A stretch of 62,884 bases of DNA from Synechococcales cyanobacterium GL140_1_metabinner_5_sub (GCA_025359065.1 JANYHM010000014.1:1-62884), one strand, 5' to 3'; shown: positions 26,045-35,356, numbered from the stretch's first letter. Numbers and translations are program-made. The notes: generated from the letters alone by a model not told the origin.

Positions 26045-26668
26045 TTAAACATTGGATAGATTAAATATTCCACCATTGCTTACAGGTAAAGCATAAGCAA
26101 TTTGATCTAGACCAACATCTGCGGTTGTTGCACCATTTAAATCTTTAAAGAAAGTACCACGATGTTCAGGTGTGACCATTAATGTTGCATCGTTTGAACC
26201 AGATAAAGAAGATACGAAAATTTCCACGTATCCCCGGGCTTCAAAATTTGCGTCTGATAGTAATTGAGCATTAAGGATATTGGGTTGAAGAATAAATAAT
26301 CCAGTCCCATTTTCAGGCAGGGTAAATGTTACGCGCGCCTTATTATTTTGAGGTACCAATTCTGGAACTAATCTTGATCCAGGATTAAAAGCTGAAATGA
26401 TATTTACTCCAGAAATATCGAGAGCTTCGACAAAATCTTGAAAGTTAGTAGGTTTTTCGTTAGACACCGCCGGATCGTTTGGAAATTTAACAGTAAAAAC
26501 TAGCGAAATCGTTACAGGAAAGAAATTTACATTTGCAATGGTCAAAAAATAGCCTTGAATGATAGTACGGCTAAGCTTGGTAATTCCTGCTGGAACTGTT
26601 GCCGGCGGTGGTGGTAATTTTTTGGGGAACTGAGATTTGACAAGAACTTCAAAGGTTGAAACTAACAT
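26045..26668 (-). CDS. Hypothetical protein, beta-rich, cytosolic
   Basis: A 207-residue protein without a signal peptide or membrane helix. The visible pattern is alternating hydrophobic strands (LSRTIIQGYFLTIANVNFFPVTISLVFTVKF; RVTFTLPENGTGLFILQPNI) and a conserved-looking end TPEHRGTFFKDL...DQIAYALPVSNGG. This gives the look of a beta-sandwich of 100 or so residues with an N-terminal proline run (KKLPPPPATVPAG). I do not recognise a named family. It has its own terminator and an AT-rich upstream region, so it is a single-gene unit; base composition is more AT-rich than its neighbours. Confidence 0.65.
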   Translation of the reverse strand: MLVSTFEVLVKSQFPKKLPPPPATVPAGITKLSRTIIQGYFLTIANVNFFPVTISLVFTVKFPNDPAVSNEKPTNFQDFVEALDISGVNIISAFNPGSRLVPELVPQNNKARVTFTLPENGTGLFILQPNILNAQLLSDANFEARGYVEIFVSSLSGSNDATLMVTPEHRGTFFKDLNGATTADVGLDQIAYALPVSNGGIFNLSNV

Positions 26669-26822
26669 TTTTTTCTCGAATGACTTACAAATCTAATATA
26701 ATACTACGCGTGACAAAACTGTGGTATGCCGTGATACATTTTCCTAGGATTAGTAAATATACTTATCTATTAAATTAATTTTAGTGAAATTAGCGGTATC
26801 GAGAATCTTGGTGTTTTTAAAT

Positions 26823-27572
26823 TTAATCAGTCATGTCGTGATACCGGTCACAATGAATACGACCAGCTAAGAAAGTTTGAATTCTGTTGCCTGTCATAAT
26901 TTGCAGATGTCCTAAGTCATTTATTCCTGCGCCAGTACCATGAATAGTTTGTTGGGAAAGTTCTATGCTGATTGATCGATTCAAAAGAGCATCTCGTTGT
27001 CGGAGGGCAGGCAATAGTGGTTTAAGCCCCTGATATCGTAAGATTCCGGCAGTTTCTAATAAATAATGACGGAGTCTTTCTAGCAAGGCTAATTCTGTAA
27101 TTACTGGAGCATGGATTTGATGGAGGCTGATGGGGTTGCCAGTTATTCGATCGCCTAGACCCGCTGTGGCAAAATCTACTCGCAGGTTACAGCCAATACC
27201 CACAATTAGGCGATCTTTGCTGACTTCGCACAAAATGCCTGCGAGCTTGCGCTGGTCGTACCAAATATCGTTGGGCCACTTGAGCTGGAGGCAATTTGTA
27301 CAGGCCGCTAGGTCTTCGATCGCGTAAATTACAGCCAGACCCACTGCTAAACTGAGGCCGCTTTGCTTACTCGGAACTAGGCCATCTAATATAAAACTGG
27401 CGGTCAAAACTCCTGGTGGTGAATGCCACACTCGATCGAACTGGCCGCGGCCAGCGGTTTGGTGAGGAGTAAAAACCACATCGCCGTGTTGGAGTTGATC
27501 TAGGTGTTCGATCGACCAGCTATTGGTGCTAGGCGTTTGATCTAGCCAATGAAGCCAAGTAGGAAAAGACAT
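26823..27572 (-). CDS. birA: Biotin--[acetyl-CoA-carboxylase] ligase
   Basis: A 249-residue biotin protein ligase that activates biotin as the adenylate and attaches it to the carboxyl-carrier protein. Motifs: STNSW near residue 14, the biotin/AMP loop QTAGRGQFDRVW, KWPNDIWYDQRKLAGIL, and VGIGCNLRV. It lacks the N-terminal DNA-binding helix-turn-helix of E. coli BirA, so it is a class I ligase without repressor function. The start is put at the second ATG (MSFPTW); the first adds only two residues. It is divergent from the gamma-glutamyltransferase gene. Confidence 0.9.
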   Translation of the reverse strand: MSFPTWLHWLDQTPSTNSWSIEHLDQLQHGDVVFTPHQTAGRGQFDRVWHSPPGVLTASFILDGLVPSKQSGLSLAVGLAVIYAIEDLAACTNCLQLKWPNDIWYDQRKLAGILCEVSKDRLIVGIGCNLRVDFATAGLGDRITGNPISLHQIHAPVITELALLERLRHYLLETAGILRYQGLKPLLPALRQRDALLNRSISIELSQQTIHGTGAGINDLGHLQIMTGNRIQTFLAGRIHCDRYHDMTD

Positions 27573-27704
27573 GCACAAAAATTTGTAGACGATTCAGCAT
27601 CATAGTTGGGTGATTGAGCTATGGCAATGCCAGCGGTAATTGATTTTTTGGAATGCTTGATCGGTTAGGATGCTGGATGGAACCATCTCTGTTTTTGCAA
27701 ACTC

Positions 27705-29468
27705 ATGAAGATCGCTAAAATCCTACCTGTTTTCGCTGCATTCGCCCTGCAATTGACTAGTATTACCCCTGTTTGGGCGGCATCTCCTCGTCTTAGTAAA
27801 GGCCAAAAGGGCATGGTGGCGGCGGCTCATCCGGTGGCGACCCAAGTAGGCTTAAATATTCTTAAGCGTGGTGGCAATGCGGTAGATGCGGCAGTGGCTA
27901 CCACTTTGGCCATCTCTGTTGTAGAACCGTTTTCGGCAGGGATTGGGGGCGGGGGATTTTTGTTGGTGAAAACCAAAGATGGAATGCAGGCATTAGACTT
28001 TCGGGAGCGTGCGCCGCAGGCCGCTAGTCGCGATATGTATTTAGATGCCAATGGCAAAGTCAAGTCCAAAGCTAGCTTAGAAGGCCATTTGTCGGCGGGG
28101 ATTCCGGGGACTATCGCTGGCTTAGCCGAGGTTCATCGTAAATATGGCAAGTTGCCTTGGGCAGAATTAGTAAAACCATCGATCGAGATAGCTAATAATG
28201 GTTTTACGGTTACTGAGGTCTTGTCCAAGCAATTGTGGGGTAAAAAAGACCTATTGCAAAAAAATCCGGCTGCTCGGGAAATTTTTCTGCCCGATGGCCA
28301 AGTGCTGCGGGCTGGGGATAAGCTGCGGCAAGTAGATTTAGCTAAAACTTTGCGGTCAGTTGCCCGTAATCCTCAGAACTTTTATCGCGGTGAAATTGCT
28401 CGGGCGATCGAGTCTGACATGGGGCGCAATGGCGGCCTGATTACTCAAAAAGACTTACAAAACTATCGCCCAATCTGGCGCGATCCGCTCTGTGGTAAGT
28501 TTCGCCAATATCAAGTTTGCTCCATGCCACCACCATCTTCAGGTGGGGTTCATTTACTCCAAATCTTAAATATTCTGGGCGATACTGATTTGGTTGAGAT
28601 GGGGTGGCATAGCTCCGCTACTTTGCACTTATTGGCCGAATCAATGCGCACTGCCTACGCCGATCGATCTTTTTACTTAGGTGATCCAGCTTTTGTCAAA
28701 GTCCCGGTGACGGCCTTAACTAGTCCAGCCTATGGTGCATTGCGCCGCCAAGAGATTTCTTTGACTGCTGCGCGGTCTTCTAAACAAGTACAGCCTGCTG
28801 CTTGGGAGACTTTACGGCGTTTTCAGCCCGGTGCTGCCGTGGAAAACCCAATTCAGAAAATTCCTGCTTTGCCAAATGTCAAAGAATCTCAAGATACTAG
28901 TCATTTAACGGTGGTCGATCGCAATCGGCAAGTAGTAACTTTAACTTTTACAGTTAACTATAATTTTGGCTCAGGTGTAGTGGTGCCTAAAACCGGGATT
29001 TTGCTGAATGACGAAATGGATGATTTTGCGGTGGCTCCGGGGGTACCTAATGCTTTTGGCTTAGTTGGGGGTGAAGCGAATGCGGTGGCTCCGGGTAAAA
29101 CTCCGCTATCGAGTATGAGTCCAACGATCGTGACCGAAAATGGTAAATTGCGCTTAGCGGTAGGAGCGCCTGGAGGCAGCACGATTATCACTACGGTATT
29201 GCAAATTACGCTGAATAATTTGATCTACAAAATGAACGTGGCCGAAGCAGTAGCCGCTGGCCGAATTCATCACCAGTGGGCACCCGATAAGCTATTAATA
29301 GATCCTTCGGGCTTTGACCCAGCGACTTTGGCCGATTTACGCCAACGTGGTCACATTATTGAGCAGCGAGACTACTGGGGCAATGCTAACGCGATCGAAC
29401 AATTGGCCGACGGCACTTTGCAAGGAGCCGCTGACCCCCGTAAAGAAGGCACTGCTGCGGGTTTTTAG
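27705..29468 (+). CDS. ggt: Gamma-glutamyltransferase
   Basis: A 587-residue exported enzyme that cleaves glutathione and transfers gamma-glutamyl groups. A signal peptide (residues 1-26, ending TPVWAA) leads into the Ntn-hydrolase fold. The large subunit has AAHPVATQVGLNILKRGGNAVDAAVA and LDFRERAP with the substrate-binding Arg. The self-processing site is before Thr398 in SQDTSHLTVVD, so the precursor should split into two chains. GGTATLMA-type oxyanion residues appear as LLNDEMDDF and SSMSPTIV. No operon partner is apparent; BirA is divergent 130 bases away. Confidence 0.93.
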   Translation: MKIAKILPVFAAFALQLTSITPVWAASPRLSKGQKGMVAAAHPVATQVGLNILKRGGNAVDAAVATTLAISVVEPFSAGIGGGGFLLVKTKDGMQALDFRERAPQAASRDMYLDANGKVKSKASLEGHLSAGIPGTIAGLAEVHRKYGKLPWAELVKPSIEIANNGFTVTEVLSKQLWGKKDLLQKNPAAREIFLPDGQVLRAGDKLRQVDLAKTLRSVARNPQNFYRGEIARAIESDMGRNGGLITQKDLQNYRPIWRDPLCGKFRQYQVCSMPPPSSGGVHLLQILNILGDTDLVEMGWHSSATLHLLAESMRTAYADRSFYLGDPAFVKVPVTALTSPAYGALRRQEISLTAARSSKQVQPAAWETLRRFQPGAAVENPIQKIPALPNVKESQDTSHLTVVDRNRQVVTLTFTVNYNFGSGVVVPKTGILLNDEMDDFAVAPGVPNAFGLVGGEANAVAPGKTPLSSMSPTIVTENGKLRLAVGAPGGSTIITTVLQITLNNLIYKMNVAEAVAAGRIHHQWAPDKLLIDPSGFDPATLADLRQRGHIIEQRDYWGNANAIEQLADGTLQGAADPRKEGTAAGF

Positions 29469-29577
29469 GAAATCTTAAAAGTTTGCGTAGTTTTGCCCTG
29501 ATCGACTTCTCTTACCTTAGATTGGAACAGAGGTTTTAGGATTACCACTTTAGGTTTAATCCGGCCAAATATTATTT

Positions 29578-31863
29578 ATGGTTGCAGGACTGTTTACCAT
29601 TCAGGCGGTGGAGCGATTACAGCAGCTTTGGCAGCAAATGGCTGCCACAGTTGGCGGCCAAATTTTGCTGTCTGGGCATGAGTTGTCTTTACCCAAAGAG
29701 ACTAAGTTTGGCTGGCCAGCCGCCGATTATCCTGAAAATGAATCTCAAAGTCGAGCGATTTTTTCTGGGAGCTTGGCTTACGATGATTTTTTGCTGTTGG
29801 TCAGCACTGAGTTTTCGGTATGTTTGGGAATCCAGGAAGTGGGCGAAAAATATCGGCTGAATTTGACCTTTCAGCCCAGTGTCATTAAGCAATTTTTGGC
29901 AGGCTTGGCGCATACCTTGTCGATCGATCATCCTTGGAACTGTCATATTTCGGATTGGCAGTCGAAGCTTCAGACTAATAGTGATTACTGGCAGAGTCAT
30001 TTTACGCTACAGCTAATTCAGGTGATGTCCAGTTTAGATGCTACGGTAGTGTGTGATCCATTACAGGTTGCTCTAACTCAGCAGGTTAGTGAGGAGAAAT
30101 TACTCTATGAAGTAGTTACCCAAATTCGCCAAACTTTAGATTTGGGCGAGATTTTAAAAAACTCGATCGATAAGGTACAGAGCTATTTGCAAGTTGATCG
30201 GCTGGTGATTTATCAGTTTGATATCAAAAATAGTAATGCTGAGGGCATTTTAGAGCGCTCTGGGAGCGTAGCCTACGAGGCACGGTTAACCGATGATATT
30301 CCCTCGGCTTTACAGTTTCGGGAGGCTCCGGGCTGTTTTTCGGATATGGAGCATTGGGATAAATACGAGAGTGGTCATATCCAAATTATTGCAGATGTCA
30401 GAGAAACTTATCGTCACCATCTTTGCTTTTTGGAACAGATGAATCGGTTAAAAACTCGTTCTAAGCTGGTGGTGCCGATCGTGGTGCGGGGCAAGTTGTG
30501 GGGGCTGTTGATCGCCAATGATTGTCACCGTCCATACCAATGGCAAGAATGGCAGCAAAATTTGCTGCAAAAAGTGGCAGAACACTTAGAAATTGCTATC
30601 TATCAAGCCGGAATTTATGCTCAGCTTCAGCAGCAAAAGTATACTTTAGAGCAACAGGTCAATCGCCAAGTGCGGGATCTGCGCGATGCTTTAGTGGCTT
30701 CTCAAATGGCCAGTGAGGCTAAGACGGAATTTCTGGCAGTGTTGAGTCATGAGTTACGCACACCTCTGACCAGTATTTTGGGGCTATCGTATACGTTGTT
30801 AAACTTGTTAAACACTAATTTAGATACCCGTCAGAAAAGCTATTTGCAAACAATTAAACATAGCGGCGACCATTTGCTAGAGCTAATTGACGATATGTTG
30901 GAAGTCTCTAAGTTAGAGGCTGGTAGAGCAGTGCTAAAGGTGAGTGAATTTTCGGTATTGAAGGCGCTGCAACAGTCTGTGCAAATTTTGCAGCCTCGGG
31001 CAGATCAGCGTAAGCTAACTTTGCAGCTTCAGATTATGGAAGGGGAAGAAGATATTAGTCAAGATCCCAGTCAAGATATTCGTTTCCGGGGTGATTTAAA
31101 GCGAGTTAAGCAGGTTTTGATCAATTTGTTAACTAATGCCATCAAGTTTACCGAAGAATCTGGTGAGGTGATTTTGCGGGCTTGGCGAGAGTTTGACTAC
31201 TTGGTGTTGCAGGTAGAAGATAACGGCATTGGGATCGAACAAGACCGGATTCCACTGATTTTTCAAAAATTTCAGCAGCTCGATTCTACCCTCGATCGAG
31301 AGTATGAAGGCATGGGGTTGGGTTTGGCGCTCACGAAGCAAATTGTGGAGCTACATGGAGGCTGGGTAGAGGTGGAATCAGAGCCAGGTGATGGTTCTAC
31401 CTTTACTGTTTGGCTGGCAGCACAAAATTTGAAACCAGCAAAAAATAAGATTCAAGAACTGGCCAAAGAGATCAAAGCCAAAGATAATCAAGAGAAGCAG
31501 CCAAATAAAACAATCGTGGTAGTAGAAAATGATCAAGCTGCTAGCAGTTTGATTTCAGATTTGTTGACTGCTTCCAGTTATCAGGTAGTTTCAATTACCG
31601 AAACTTCGGTTGCCCATAAACAAATTGAGCTATGGCAACCAGATTTAGTAATTATTGATCAACAAATTGGCGAAGAGCATACCAATCAAATTTTGCGCTA
31701 TTTGCACAATTTACGCAAAAGCCAACACATTAAATATTTGTTGATTGCTACTTCTGCTCCGTTAAATAGTAAAGAACAAGTGATGGAGGTCGAACGGCTA
31801 TTGTGGGATCGGGTGCAGCCCGAGCCATTGCTAGAAAAGATTTCTGGGCTATTGAAAGTTTAA
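29578..31863 (+). CDS. Hybrid histidine kinase with a cyanobacteriochrome-like GAF
   Basis: A 761-residue sensor. Residues 1-165 are unassigned. A GAF domain follows at about 178-345. It has a Cys at 253 in PGCF, the place of the second cysteine of DXCF cyanobacteriochromes (Asp changed to Pro), and Cys283, which is 15 residues before VVPI, the spacing of the bilin-linking cysteine; the usual next His is Phe. A coiled coil (350-380) leads to HisKA with H391 (LSHELRTPL), then HATPase (NLLTNAIKFTEESGEV; VEDNGIGIEQDRI; GMGLGLAL). The C-terminal receiver (from about 640) has the phospho-Asp (LVIIDQQI), but its Lys is replaced (WDRVQPEP). No signal peptide or membrane helix, so it is cytosolic. 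Confidence 0.9.
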   Translation: MVAGLFTIQAVERLQQLWQQMAATVGGQILLSGHELSLPKETKFGWPAADYPENESQSRAIFSGSLAYDDFLLLVSTEFSVCLGIQEVGEKYRLNLTFQPSVIKQFLAGLAHTLSIDHPWNCHISDWQSKLQTNSDYWQSHFTLQLIQVMSSLDATVVCDPLQVALTQQVSEEKLLYEVVTQIRQTLDLGEILKNSIDKVQSYLQVDRLVIYQFDIKNSNAEGILERSGSVAYEARLTDDIPSALQFREAPGCFSDMEHWDKYESGHIQIIADVRETYRHHLCFLEQMNRLKTRSKLVVPIVVRGKLWGLLIANDCHRPYQWQEWQQNLLQKVAEHLEIAIYQAGIYAQLQQQKYTLEQQVNRQVRDLRDALVASQMASEAKTEFLAVLSHELRTPLTSILGLSYTLLNLLNTNLDTRQKSYLQTIKHSGDHLLELIDDMLEVSKLEAGRAVLKVSEFSVLKALQQSVQILQPRADQRKLTLQLQIMEGEEDISQDPSQDIRFRGDLKRVKQVLINLLTNAIKFTEESGEVILRAWREFDYLVLQVEDNGIGIEQDRIPLIFQKFQQLDSTLDREYEGMGLGLALTKQIVELHGGWVEVESEPGDGSTFTVWLAAQNLKPAKNKIQELAKEIKAKDNQEKQPNKTIVVVENDQAASSLISDLLTASSYQVVSITETSVAHKQIELWQPDLVIIDQQIGEEHTNQILRYLHNLRKSQHIKYLLIATSAPLNSKEQVMEVERLLWDRVQPEPLLEKISGLLKV

Positions 31864-31878
31864 AGATATCTGTGAATG

Positions 31879-32187
31879 CTAAATTTTTTGATATTCCTTT
31901 TCATTCACTAGTTTATAGGAGTACGGAAAAGCCCGATCGAAGGCTTCATCTAATTCCAGCAAACTCTGCGGATCGATTTCTTTCCAGCCTGATCGATCAT
32001 GCCAATAGATCACACAAATCACTAGCTCTGGCTGCTCAGCGCTGATCCAAACCTCTTTGCGGTCGAAGGCTGGATACTTTGCTAGTCCGGCATTCCAAAT
32101 TTTTTTGTCAGCTTCGATAAAAGCCATTTGCCGCTCAGGAGCAATCAAAAATTCTAAAATTTCAACAAAACTGCTAGGCTGATTCAT
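31879..32187 (-). CDS. TIGR03792 family protein
   Basis: A 102-residue protein of the uncharacterised cyanobacterial TIGR03792 group, recognised by EILEFLIAPERQMAFIEADKKIWNAGLAKYPAFDRKEVWIS and CVIYWHDRSGWKEI. The fold is likely an antibody-monooxygenase/EthD-like ferredoxin barrel judged from the alternating strand pattern, but this is inference. It converges on the histidine kinase gene with 15 bases between stops, and its start is 26 bases from that of the divergent aminotransferase. Confidence 0.82.
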   Translation of the reverse strand: MNQPSSFVEILEFLIAPERQMAFIEADKKIWNAGLAKYPAFDRKEVWISAEQPELVICVIYWHDRSGWKEIDPQSLLELDEAFDRAFPYSYKLVNEKEYQKI

Positions 32188-32213
32188 ATATTAAACAAAG
32201 CTTAATTCTACCA

Positions 32214-33383
32214 ATGCAGTTTGCCCAACGTCTCCTTCCGCTTCAGTCCAATGTCTTTGCTGATATGGATACCGCTAAAGCCAAAGCGCGGGCATCTGGA
32301 CAATCAATCATTGACCTTTCCCTGGGTTCTTCTGATTTACCCACGGCTCCCCATATTATTCAAGCGATCACCGATGCTTTACAAGATCCTAGCACCCACG
32401 GTTATTTGCTGTTTAATGGCACCAAAGATTTTCGGGTAGCTGTAGCTCAGTGGTACGAGGCTAAGTATGGAGTGCCGATCGATCCACTCACTGAAGTTTT
32501 GCCGCTAATTGGTTCCCAAGAAGGTACGGCTCATTTATCTTTGGCAATTTTGGAGCCGGGGGACTATGCGCTGCTTTTGGATCCGGGCTATCCTTCTCAC
32601 GCTGGGGGCGTGCATTTAGCTGGTGGCCAGATTCACCCGATGCGGATTTCGATCAAGAATAACTTTTTGCCGGTATTTGCCGATATTCCGGCGGCAGTGT
32701 TGGCCAAGGCCAAGATGATGGTGTTGAGTTATCCCCACAATCCGACGGCGGCAACGGCTCCTTTGAGCTTTTTTCAGCAGGCGGTGGAGTTTTGTAATCA
32801 GCACAATTTGGTGTTGGTTCATGATTTCCCTTATGGGGATTTGGTGTTCGATGGCCAGCAGATTCCTTCGGTGTTACAGGCAGATGTGGAAAAGACTTGT
32901 TCGATCGAGTTTTTTACGATGTCTAAGTCTTACAACATGGGCGGTTTTCGGATTGGTTACGCAGTGGGCAATAAGGAGTTAATTGCGGCTCTGCGCCAGG
33001 TAAAGGCGGCAGTAGATTTCAATCAATATGTGGGAATTCTGCATGGGGCGGTGGTAGCACTGACTGGCGATCAGACTACGGTAGATAAGACCGTGGCGAC
33101 TTTTCAGGAGCGGCGGGATGTGTTTGTGCAGGCGCTAGCAGAGATGGGTTGGCAGGTGTCGGTGCCTACGGCGACGATGTATATTTGGGCAAAGCTGCCG
33201 GAGAAATGGAGAAATGATTCGATCGGGTTTTGTAAGTCTTTGGTGGCGGCGACTGGGGTGGCAGCGTCACCAGGGGTAGGTTTTGGAGCGGCAGGGGAAG
33301 GCTATGTGCGCTTTGCTTTGGTGCATCCACCAGAGGTGTTAAGAGTGGCGGTTGACCGGATTGATAAATTTCTGCTGTCTTAG
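32214..33383 (+). CDS. Class I/II pyridoxal-phosphate aminotransferase (DapL/AspC-like)
   Basis: A 389-residue fold-type I aminotransferase. Recognised features are DLSLGSSDLPTAPHI near the start, the cofactor segment GSQEGTAHL, NPTAA for the substrate/PLP-binding Asn (about residue 180), HDFPYGDLVF with the PLP-binding Asp and Tyr, and the Schiff-base lysine in TMSKSYNMGGFRIGY near residue 240. It resembles LL-diaminopimelate and aspartate aminotransferases; substrate is not fixed by sequence. Monocistronic, convergent with a response-regulator gene. Confidence 0.85.
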   Translation: MQFAQRLLPLQSNVFADMDTAKAKARASGQSIIDLSLGSSDLPTAPHIIQAITDALQDPSTHGYLLFNGTKDFRVAVAQWYEAKYGVPIDPLTEVLPLIGSQEGTAHLSLAILEPGDYALLLDPGYPSHAGGVHLAGGQIHPMRISIKNNFLPVFADIPAAVLAKAKMMVLSYPHNPTAATAPLSFFQQAVEFCNQHNLVLVHDFPYGDLVFDGQQIPSVLQADVEKTCSIEFFTMSKSYNMGGFRIGYAVGNKELIAALRQVKAAVDFNQYVGILHGAVVALTGDQTTVDKTVATFQERRDVFVQALAEMGWQVSVPTATMYIWAKLPEKWRNDSIGFCKSLVAATGVAASPGVGFGAAGEGYVRFALVHPPEVLRVAVDRIDKFLLS

Positions 33384-33421
33384 ACTGTGATTTAGGTGAT
33401 TTTGTGATTGGGCTACTGTCG

Positions 33422-34102
33422 CTAAAGATGAATTTGGTAGCCCATTTGGCGGATAGTTTGAATGATATCGGGGTCTTTCAGCTTTTTGCGAAGTGCCAGA
33501 ATATGAGTATCTACAGTACGACTGCCGCCCATGTGTTCATCCCAAGCCCGACGCAGTAATTCCGCCCGATCAATCGGCTCATCAGGTGATTGCAACAGCA
33601 CGTACAACAGACTAAATTCTTGGGGCGTAAGGTCGATAGCTTCGCCTGCACTTCCGGTGATCGAATCCTGAGCAAAAAAGACCCTGCGCCGCACCATATC
33701 AATCCTCAAATCTCCCCGCACAATTTCGGAGGGCAGACGGCGGGAGCTGGAGCGTCGTAAAATAGCCGCGACCCGAGCCAGAAACTCTTTCATGCCAAAG
33801 GGCTTCTTTAGATAGTCATCAGCCACCGCCAAAGATGCCGAAATATCGGATTCCTCTAAACGTGTAGAAATCATTAAAATCAGAGCATCAGTATGAATTT
33901 GAATCCATTCACAGAGTTCTAAACCAATGCCATCAGACAAGTCATAATCAACCACCACCATCTCTGGTTGGAACTCCGTCAAGTGTGCCTTGGCTGCCAC
34001 CATACTGGCCGTGTGCTGTACCCGATAGCCCTGTTGCTGCAACTGCGCCACCAAGACCGATCGGAGGTTTTGGTTGCCAACTACTACAGCGATTGCGGAC
34101 AT
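33422..34102 (-). CDS. OmpR/PhoB-family response regulator with degenerate receiver
   Basis: A 226-residue regulator from the ATG at 34102; the frame extends 39 bases upstream without conserved residues. The receiver (1-115) has the candidate phosphorylation Asp52 (VVDYDLSDG) and the Lys of YLKKPFG, but the acidic pair that binds Mg at the end of strand 1 is replaced by VVVGNQN. The C-terminal winged helix (about 130-226) has LTPQEFSLLYVLLQSPDEPIDRAELLRRAWDEH and TVDTHILALRKKLKDP. Control may be independent of phosphorylation, as in other atypical regulators. No kinase is adjacent. Confidence 0.88.
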   Translation of the reverse strand: MSAIAVVVGNQNLRSVLVAQLQQQGYRVQHTASMVAAKAHLTEFQPEMVVVDYDLSDGIGLELCEWIQIHTDALILMISTRLEESDISASLAVADDYLKKPFGMKEFLARVAAILRRSSSRRLPSEIVRGDLRIDMVRRRVFFAQDSITGSAGEAIDLTPQEFSLLYVLLQSPDEPIDRAELLRRAWDEHMGGSRTVDTHILALRKKLKDPDIIQTIRQMGYQIHL

Positions 34103-34315
34103 ATTCGGTCTCCTGCCAAAACGGCTTGGTGTCCGCTGCACGATATCTAATGATCGCGCGGGGTGAAAGGATCTAAAAAAAATGTTAAGAAAAACGATAT
34201 GGCAGTAATTTTTTTCTTAAGATAAAATTATGTATTTACAGGAAAAGACTGGATTTCCGATCCTTTAGCTTGTTAAATATAATATATCCTGGTGGTGCTC
34301 TGGAGGATTGAGAAC

Positions 34316-34579
34316 ATGCTGCAACAAACCGAGACTATTCGCCATTATCAAAAAATTACCGATGCAGCAGTAGAGATGTGGCATCGCGGTTATCGTTTCG
34401 AAGATCTGCGAATGTATCTAGATGGATATTTGGCGGCGCTGCGAATGACCAACTCCATTGAAGCATACCAAATTAGCCGTTTAGAGGAAGACGTAACTCG
34501 CTACATCTACGACACTTCTAATTTTTTGGAGCCACAGCTTCAGCCCGAAACTGAGCCAGACTACCGATCGAGATATTAA
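34316..34579 (+). CDS. DUF6761 family protein
   Basis: An 87-residue cyanobacterial conserved protein (DUF6761-type), starting at ATG 34316 because a GGAGG ribosome site lies ten bases before it. The pattern is IRHYQKITDAAVEMWHRGYRFEDLRMYLDGYLAALR, IEAYQISRLEEDVTRYIYDTSNF. It is all-helical, soluble and of unknown function. A strong bidirectional terminator follows at once. Confidence 0.8.
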   Translation: MLQQTETIRHYQKITDAAVEMWHRGYRFEDLRMYLDGYLAALRMTNSIEAYQISRLEEDVTRYIYDTSNFLEPQLQPETEPDYRSRY

Positions 34580-34590
34580 AAATTCATTTC

Positions 34591-34637
34591 AAAAAAAAGC
34601 CGGTCTACTTTATTAAACTGTAGACCGGCTTTTTTTG
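34591..34637. terminator. Bidirectional intrinsic terminator
   Basis: A stem of AAAAAAGCCGGTCTAC paired with GTAGACCGGCTTTTTT around an AT loop of about 11 bases. It ends the DUF6761 transcript on one strand and the BolA-glutaredoxin transcript on the other. Confidence 0.9.
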
Positions 34638-34647
34638 GTTGATTTGC

Positions 34648-34971
34648 CTAGGAAGCTAAGGCTACTTCCACTTTTTGCTGAAGTTCGCCGTTTTTGTACA
34701 GCTCTGTCATCACATCCGAGCCGCCGATAAATTCGCCGTTGATGTAAACCTGTGGAATAGTTGGCCAGCTAGAATATTCTTTAATGCCTTGGCGAATTTC
34801 TTGGTCAGCCAAAACATCAGAGGTTTCGTAGGGCACACCTAAGATATTTAAAATTTGCACAACTTGGTTAGAAAAACCGCACTGAGGCATCAGACGATTG
34901 CCCTTCATGAAAACCATGATCTTGTTTTGAGTGACCATGTCTTTAATCTGTTGCTGAGTTTCAGGATTCAT
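34648..34971 (-). CDS. Monothiol glutaredoxin, Grx4 family
   Basis: A 107-residue Grx4/GrxD-type protein with the single-cysteine active site CGFS in MPQCGFSN (Cys about residue 32), the GSH-binding WPTIPQVYINGEFIGGSD and no N-terminal extension. These proteins carry and deliver a 2Fe-2S cluster, often as a complex with BolA. The BolA gene is directly upstream, 43 bases away on the same strand, so the two should be made together. Confidence 0.95.
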   Translation of the reverse strand: MNPETQQQIKDMVTQNKIMVFMKGNRLMPQCGFSNQVVQILNILGVPYETSDVLADQEIRQGIKEYSSWPTIPQVYINGEFIGGSDVMTELYKNGELQQKVEVALAS

Positions 34972-35014
34972 AATTGTTTGGTGTATTGAGTTAATTGGAT
35001 GAATTGAAGAATAT

Positions 35015-35266
35015 CTATGCAGACTGAGCCGCTTGCTCTGGAGTCATAGTTTCTAGTGCCAAAGCATGGATCTCTCCGCTGGCCAAAGCTGTGTTGACTG
35101 CTTTGTAAACTAACTGATGCTGCTGGACAAGGCTCTTACCGGCAAACTGCTCAGAAACCACCACTGCCCGATAGTGATCGCCACCACCGGTGAGATCGGT
35201 TACTTGCACTTTGGCATCGGCGATACCGGCGGTGATCATGGCTTCAACTGTAGCTGGAGTAATCAT
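35015..35266 (-). CDS. bolA: BolA family protein
   Basis: An 83-residue BolA/IbaG-like protein. The recognisable stretch is DAKVQVTDLTGGGDHYRAVVVSEQFAGKSLVQQHQLVYKAVNTALASGEIHALALETMTP, with the conserved His of the KSLVQQHQ helix and the C-terminal His of IHALALET that can ligate a shared 2Fe-2S cluster. It pairs with the monothiol glutaredoxin encoded next, a known Fe-S regulatory or delivery module. Confidence 0.93.
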   Translation of the reverse strand: MITPATVEAMITAGIADAKVQVTDLTGGGDHYRAVVVSEQFAGKSLVQQHQLVYKAVNTALASGEIHALALETMTPEQAAQSA

Positions 35267-35356
35267 AAGTTTTTTTGCTTGCTCTGGTTTTAGATTTTAA
35301 CTGATCACCGTAGGTGTAAGCACAGCTTATCGAATTCGTTTGACGGTTGTAAAACA

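Noticed and set aside
30262-30290. Another dispersed repeat inside the kinase GAF (LERSGSVAYEA)
   Set aside because: GCGTAGCCTACGAGG resembles cyanobacterial repeats and looks inserted, but I found no second copy in the window to support it.
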